From Brassica napus (taxonomy: Eukaryota; Streptophyta; Magnoliopsida; Brassicales; Brassicaceae), in assembly GCF_020379485.1 (NCBI RefSeq), contig NC_063438.1, positions 4,732,024 through 4,796,023 of the forward strand: DNA of 64,000 nucleotides. The letters are read 5' to 3'. A program made the translations under genes and the position numbers. This document shows positions 59,120 through 64,000 of the stretch, piece by piece; position 1 is the stretch's first letter; the number at the start of each line of letters is the position of its first letter. The notes under the pieces are model-generated. The model was not told the DNA's origin. It worked only from the letters and a program-made list of their open reading frames with translations, and ran no database searches.

Positions 59120-62100
59120 ATGGGATCGTTTGTTGGTGCTTGTGAAATTGTTGAGGAGAAGGACGTGGTGAGGCTAACCAAACATTCTAGCAGATACTGT
59201 AATAAGCCAGCATTGGGATCAAGCAAAGATATGGAGCGTCCTGTAGGTTCTATGGAGTATGACATTGATCAGCTTTTCCAGTCTATATCCATAAAACCAT
59301 CACCCGGAAGAGTCATAGGCTCTTCCTCTTTCCATCATCTTGAGACTAGCGCAAGCGCTGGAACGAGCAGGAGCACAAGCCCTTCCAAGAAAAGCGCTAT
59401 GAAAAAGCCATTTCCCATGGGAGGAACCCCAAGATCACCAAGAGTTGGTCCTTCTGATTCAGTTTCGTTAAAGCAGGCCCTGAGAGATCTTTGCATATCA
59501 AAGGCCTCAGAGATGGCTGCTCAGAAACGGTTGTCAAAGTCTGCAGCTGCGTCTCCGAGGGTTTCTGAAGCAGACAGGATAAAGAGTCTTTACAGACAAG
59601 TTTTGAATGAGTCTGTGGGAAGGTCTGGGCTTCCTGTGGACAAGGGTAAGAGGTTGGTTGAAGTATCTTTGACTCCTTTAGACGACATACCCAGCTCTTC
59701 CCAGAGTGTGCCTGATGTCCTTGAGAGAAAGCCTTCTAAGTTCTTGTCTGGATCAATGGGAGAGACTGTGTTGCTGTATAAATCCAACAACTCTGGATCT
59801 TCTCTCAGTTTTGGTAGTGGAGATTTTGAGATAGAGATAGATGAGTACGCCACATCCCCTCCTCCTCACATGGTCATTGAAGATGGTTTAGTGGAAATAG
59901 ACAAACATGTTACCTCTCTGCCTTCATGTTCTGGCAGCAAAGTTGATGCTGAAGAGGAGCTAGACAAGAGCATCCTCTCATCAGCTAGAGTGAAAAGTGA
60001 GCCTAAAGCTATGCACTCAGAGCTAGATAACGTACCTAGTTCAGGAGCAGAGAACATCAAACTAGTAAACAAGGTAAAAAGAAACATCCCACGTCCCAAA
60101 CCACGACCAAAGAGGAAGATTTTGGTTAAGAAGAAGTTGAGAGTCGCTGTAGCTTCTTCTGCTACAAAAACGGTTGAGAATGATGATACTTCCTTAGAGC
60201 CTAGTGCAAGCCAAACTCTGTGCCAGAAATGCCACTGTTCCTTAACCAGCATCTCAAAAAACGTCAGTGTTGAAGCAAATCAAGAATCAGTTGCAAGCTC
60301 GCATCTCACTCCCATTGTGAAGTCTAATAAAGAGACCAGCAAAGAATCCTCCAATTCTTGTGAGGTTATTGATAGCATAGAAGCTGACATTGTCATTCAA
60401 AATAAACAACAAAGAGAGAATCCAACTTCCAGCGAAAAGATTATATTCTCTCTGAGCTCAAAGAACAGCAGCATAGGAAACTACAGCAGCAGCACAAGCA
60501 TGAGCGAGGAGAGCAACCTGAGCAGGTTCAGCTGCGGCAACAAACCTCACATGTCTATGGACGTGAGATGGGAAGCGATCAAGCACGTCAAGTTGCAGTG
60601 TGGTGGCTCTTTGGGACTCAGACATTTCAACCTTTTGAAGAAGCTTGGCTGTGGAGATATAGGAACGGTTTATCTCGCTGAGCTGGTCGGTACGAGTTGC
60701 TTGTTTGCTATAAAGGTCATGGACAACGAGTTCTTGGCCCGGAGGAAGAAGACGCCGAGGGCACAAGCGGAACGTGCGATCTTGAAAATGTTGGACCATC
60801 CTTTTCTGCCTACCTTGTATGCGCAGTTCATTTCAGATAATTTGTCATGTCTGGTGATGGAGTATTGTCCCGGTGGTGATCTTCATGTCTTGAGGCAAAA
60901 GCAACTTAGTAGGTGCTTCTCCGAACCTGCAGCTAGGTAAGATTACTTTTCACATTGTTAGGATCTCTGATAGGCAAAGTTGATGGTGATAATTAAGCCT
61001 GCTTATTTGGTTTCTTTGGTTAGTTCGGGTTGGTTAGCTCGGAATTTGATTAGTTCGGGCGGCCGAAATTTCACCAAAGTGAATCGAAAAGAAATTTGGT
61101 TGGGTTCGGTTTTCGGTTAGTATGGCTTTATAAGGTTTTATCAAAGTTTTTGGTTTTACGGTTAGTTTGGTTAAATTTTCGGTTTAAATTCAGTAAAATT
61201 AAAAAAAAAAAGTCGGTTAATTCAGTTATTTTGAGTCGGATTTTAGTTTGTTCAGTTCGGAATTTTAGTTAATATTGGGATACTGTTTGGTAACTTTTTT
61301 TTAGAAAATCGAACTGAAAAACCTAATTGTTTTTAGTTGCCGAACTGAACCGAACCTTCTAACCGAAAACCAAACTTTTTGGTTCAGTTCAGCTCGGCAG
61401 GTTCGGTTCAAGTAATAACCGCATGCCTAGTGATAATGTGTAACAATGATGATTATTTTGTTCGCAGGTTCTATGTAGCAGAAGTCCTCCTTGCGCTTGA
61501 GTACTTACACATGCTGGGAGTTATATACCGTGATTTGAAACCAGAGAACATTCTAGTCCGAGAAGATGGTCACATCATGCTTACAGATTTTGACCTCTCA
61601 CTCAGATGTGAGGTGAACCCAACTCTTCTCAAAACAACTTCTCTTGCCGGGAAAGATCCTGCAAGGGTGTCTGGTCATTACAACACATCCAACTGCATAC
61701 AACCTCTATGTATCGAACCATCGTGCCGCGTCCCATGTTTCAGCCCTAGGCTCTCATCAAAACCAAGAAAACAGAGAAGGCCTGATCCTTTGACCCAACA
61801 GTTCAGATCATTGCCTCAGCTTGTGGCTGAACCAACCGAAGCAAGATCAAACTCTTTTGTAGGAACGCACGAGTACTTGGCGCCGGAGATTATAAAAGGA
61901 GAAGGGCATGGTGCTGCGGTAGACTGGTGGACTTTTGGGGTCCTTCTCTATGAGCTTTTATACGGGAAGACACCGTTTAAAGGTTATGACAATGAGGAGA
62001 CATTGTCCAACGTTGTGTTTCAGAACCTTAAGTTTCCTGATAGCCCGCTTGTGAGCTTCCAGGCAAAGGATTTGATCAGAAGGTTGGTGATGAAGGATCC

Positions 62101-62317
62101 AGAGAGCCGTCTCGGGTCAGTGAAAGGAGCTGCAGAGATCAAGAGGCATCCATTCTTTGAAGGATTGAACTGGGCTCTCATCCGCTGCGCCATTCCGCCT
62201 GAGCTGCCTGATGTATATGAGAATGGTGCAACGGAAGCAACTTCTCCTAAAGGAAATGGTAATGGATATCTTGAATGTAAAGCCATGGGAGATCATCTTG
62301 AGTTCGAGTTGTTTTAG
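59120..62317 (+). CDS. KIPKL1: AGC-VIII Ser/Thr protein kinase, KIPK/KIPK-like type
   Basis: Two coding exons, 59120-60936 and 61468-62317, joined in phase, 888 residues. ATG 59120 ([19 protein letters not shown]) is preferred to an open frame two codons longer. The first ~500 residues are Ser/Lys-rich and non-catalytic. The kinase domain begins [20 protein letters not shown] (~505), with the catalytic Lys in LFAIKVMD (~530). The intron falls after the segment CFSEPAAR. Then [20 protein letters not shown] (~625) and TDFDLSL: DFD instead of DFG, the mark of plant AGC-VIII kinases. A ~75-residue insertion ([20 protein letters not shown]) separates DFD from the activation motif [16 protein letters not shown]. 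The C-terminus LEFELF is a PDK1-docking FxxF-like motif. KIPK kinases bind KCBP and PERKs and restrain root growth; the KIPKL1 name (AT2G36350) is from memory of synteny. Confidence 0.95.
60994..61429. mobile_element. TTCGG/CCGAA-rich element inside the kinase intron, 8-bp target duplication
   Basis: GTGATAAT occurs at 60986-60993 and 61430-61437. The 436-bp insert begins TAAGCCTGC and ends GCATGCCTA, imperfect inverted ends with TA at both tips. GGTTAGTTCGG-type repeats on the left and CCGAACCGAA-type repeats on the right can pair into a large hairpin. It occupies most of the 531-bp intron. Same style as 39673-40368. Confidence 0.82.
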
Positions 62318-62729
62318 GGGATAGAGAAAAGACAATACGAGGCTAAGCAGAAAGAAACTCTGTGGTTTAAGTTATCAATAGTAACGTTCTTGTTGTAATC
62401 CATTTCTAAGTACGTTATCAAAACTATTTTCAAAGCAAAAGGTAAGAGCCTAAACAAGAAAAAGAAGAAGAGAGCAGACGCTGAGATATGGATTAAGTTG
62501 AGATAATGGAAGTCTTACATATACGTTATTATCTTTTTATTCTTGCTAAAAAGAAGTTGTACATATCTTGTTGTCTATCAGAGATATGATTCTCTTCGAG
62601 ACTTTTTTTAGCTTTGTTGTTTGCAATGGTAATGCTGATGGCAATCTTGGTGATCTTCTTGGCAGCTACTTGATGACTTTAAAAGGGTTTTTGTATTCTC
62701 CTTGTGAGTTTTATGGTAGAGCTCCTCAA
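62318..62729. other. Convergent 3' flanks of the kinase and kelch-family genes
   Basis: Only 3' UTR-like DNA of both genes; ends may overlap. Confidence 0.55.
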
Positions 62730-64000
62730 TCAGATTAGAAGGGTTTTGTATTCTTCCAGCAACTCCGGAATGTCTTCCATCCGCAACTGAGAATAGCAAA
62801 ATGTAAACTTGACATGTCAGAGAGGAAAGCCTGATGTTTTGATTGATTGGTGTCAAATATTCAGGAGAGAGCAGCAATACCTCGGAAGAAGTTTTGATAT
62901 GATAAAACGTAAAGGTCTTCTTTCCAAAATCAGCAGATGTTAAGCTGCTCTGTGCTCTGATAGAAACCCGCCACAACAAATGAAAACAAACATGTGTGAA
63001 GGAAAGGAAGAAGCAGATGTGAGATTTCATAACATGTAATAGTAGGGGCACAAAACAATGCATTCACACATTATCAGTTTTGACAATATGCTCGGATTAA
63101 AAAGTCTCGAGGGCTATTCAAGACACAAAAATGATATATTCATATTAACTCTATATGACTCCTAAACTCTCAGGAGATTTATCTAAGTTATTCTAATGCC
63201 ATGTGGTGATTCCAAGCGCAATCAAAGAACAACCATTTTTAGTGAAACAAAAGATAATCTACATAAACAAGAACTGAGTCTGAAATAGTTGGCATGGATA
63301 AGAACTCACGTGTATTTTCGGGTAACCAGTCGCTGATAATCTCGAAGCAAGGAACCAAGCTCCTTTAATTGCAAAGTCTCTGGAGTGGACTCTTTCCAAT
63401 GTTGACGAAGTGCTTCAGCTGCCATCTTTTCATTGAGAAGCATTTTCAGTACAAGAATAACACAATCACACATTCTAAAATAGACAAGAGGAAAAACTCA
63501 CCTGAATCATGGAGGCTCCATTATCAACTGCATCTCCCTCAATCAATCTGCTTCCTAACTCAACGAACTCTTGATCTTCTGACTCCTCAGGGATTTGAAG
63601 GCGTGGTCCTGATGAAACAGAGATTCCCATTTTCTTTTGCAAGTCAACGATGGTGGATCCCTCTTGTCCCCTTTCCTGCTATGACCAATGTTAAAACAAG
63701 TTGAAAAGCTAAGTTAACTGCGTTGGCGAGAAACACAGAAGATTATTAGCAGGAACTCCAGTTACCATATCCAGTTCTCTCTCTGACTCTTTAGTCTCAG
63801 GAGGATTTCTAAGTTGAGGTACAGAAGACCTCTTGGCTATGGGATCACCTGAGAAAAGAAAAAAAGAAAGAAAACGAATAACAACATTTTCAGAAGGCTA
63901 AACAGTTCAGTAAAACTTCAAAACTTTCAATACAAACTTGATAAAGAAGAAAAAAAAGAGTATGCTAGAAATTTAGTGTCTCTAATTGCCTACAATCTGT
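62730..64000 (-). CDS. Kelch-repeat family protein, C-terminal exons (partial, AT2G36360-like)
   Basis: Five exons are visible: 63848-63766, 63675-63502, 63425-63310, 62956-62881, 62786-62730, with matching phases and a TGA at 62730. The gene continues past the right edge. The readable C-terminus has low-complexity acidic text (VPQLRNPPETKESERELDM), then GSTIVDLQKKMGISVSSGPR, EALRQHWKESTPETLQLKEL, LLRDYQRLVTRKYTAQSSLT, FGKKTFTFYHIKTSSE and LRMEDIPELLEEYKTLLI. The text is helix-rich. The kelch repeats themselves would lie beyond the window, so the family call depends on synteny with AT2G36360 and memory of its tail. Exon assignments rest on GT/AG sites and phase. Confidence 0.75.

Overview
This is nuclear DNA of a plant of the mustard family, most likely a Brassica or close relative. 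Exon-level translations match Arabidopsis-type proteins almost residue for residue (ABI5, URH1, SAP4, ZPR4, a HISN3 isomerase, KIPK-type kinase). From memory of the Arabidopsis thaliana map, gene order and strand follow the chromosome 2 block from about AT2G36200 to AT2G36360: kinesin-5, SAUR, an unknown basic protein, HISN3/APG10, a PPR protein, ABI5, an alpha/beta hydrolase, a Yip1 protein, ZPR4, URH1, SAP4, a CASP-like protein, an AGC kinase and a kelch-family gene. Members I expect in that block (FtsZ2-1, an Isc-type gene, FACE2/RCE1, a STOREKEEPER-like gene) are not seen. This fits a fractionated copy of a multiplied Brassiceae genome; the synteny claim was not computed.

Layout: 1-2005 kinesin-5 5' end and SAUR, both minus. 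2006-14332 is a 12 kb gene desert built from transposable elements: a truncated LINE, a CACTA end, tandem repeats, a Harbinger-type MITE, a TRIM abutting a broken copia gag. 14333-19509 holds the unknown basic protein, HISN3 (minus) and a PPR gene (plus), the last two head to head. 19510-22800 carries decayed F-box/kelch and TMEM214-like fragments around a C29 tract. 22843-28340 holds ABI5, an intron-bearing tRNA-Tyr and an alpha/beta hydrolase, all minus. 28341-45932 is sparse: a Yip1 gene, ZPR4, several MITEs and a TTCGG-rich element. 45933-52224 holds URH1, a Helitron and SAP4. 52225-64000 holds a hAT-like MITE, a CASP-like gene, the kinase (with a TTCGG-rich element in its coding intron) and the 3' part of a kelch-family gene.

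The genes are independent nuclear loci, not an operon. Several act in hormone and stress signalling (ABI5, SAP4, SAUR) or development (ZPR4), others in histidine synthesis, nucleoside salvage and trafficking.

Three observations stand out. First, at least six very small insertions (13-21 bp, usually an A/T run plus a few bases) lie between 9-19 bp direct repeats, and a longer LINE copy in the same window has the same kind of tail; they look like extremely 5'-truncated retroposition scars. Second, two TTCGG-rich elements with TA...TA inverted ends and perfect 8-bp target duplications define one family. Third, the HISN3 copy has a 2-bp deletion in its fourth exon that breaks the frame.
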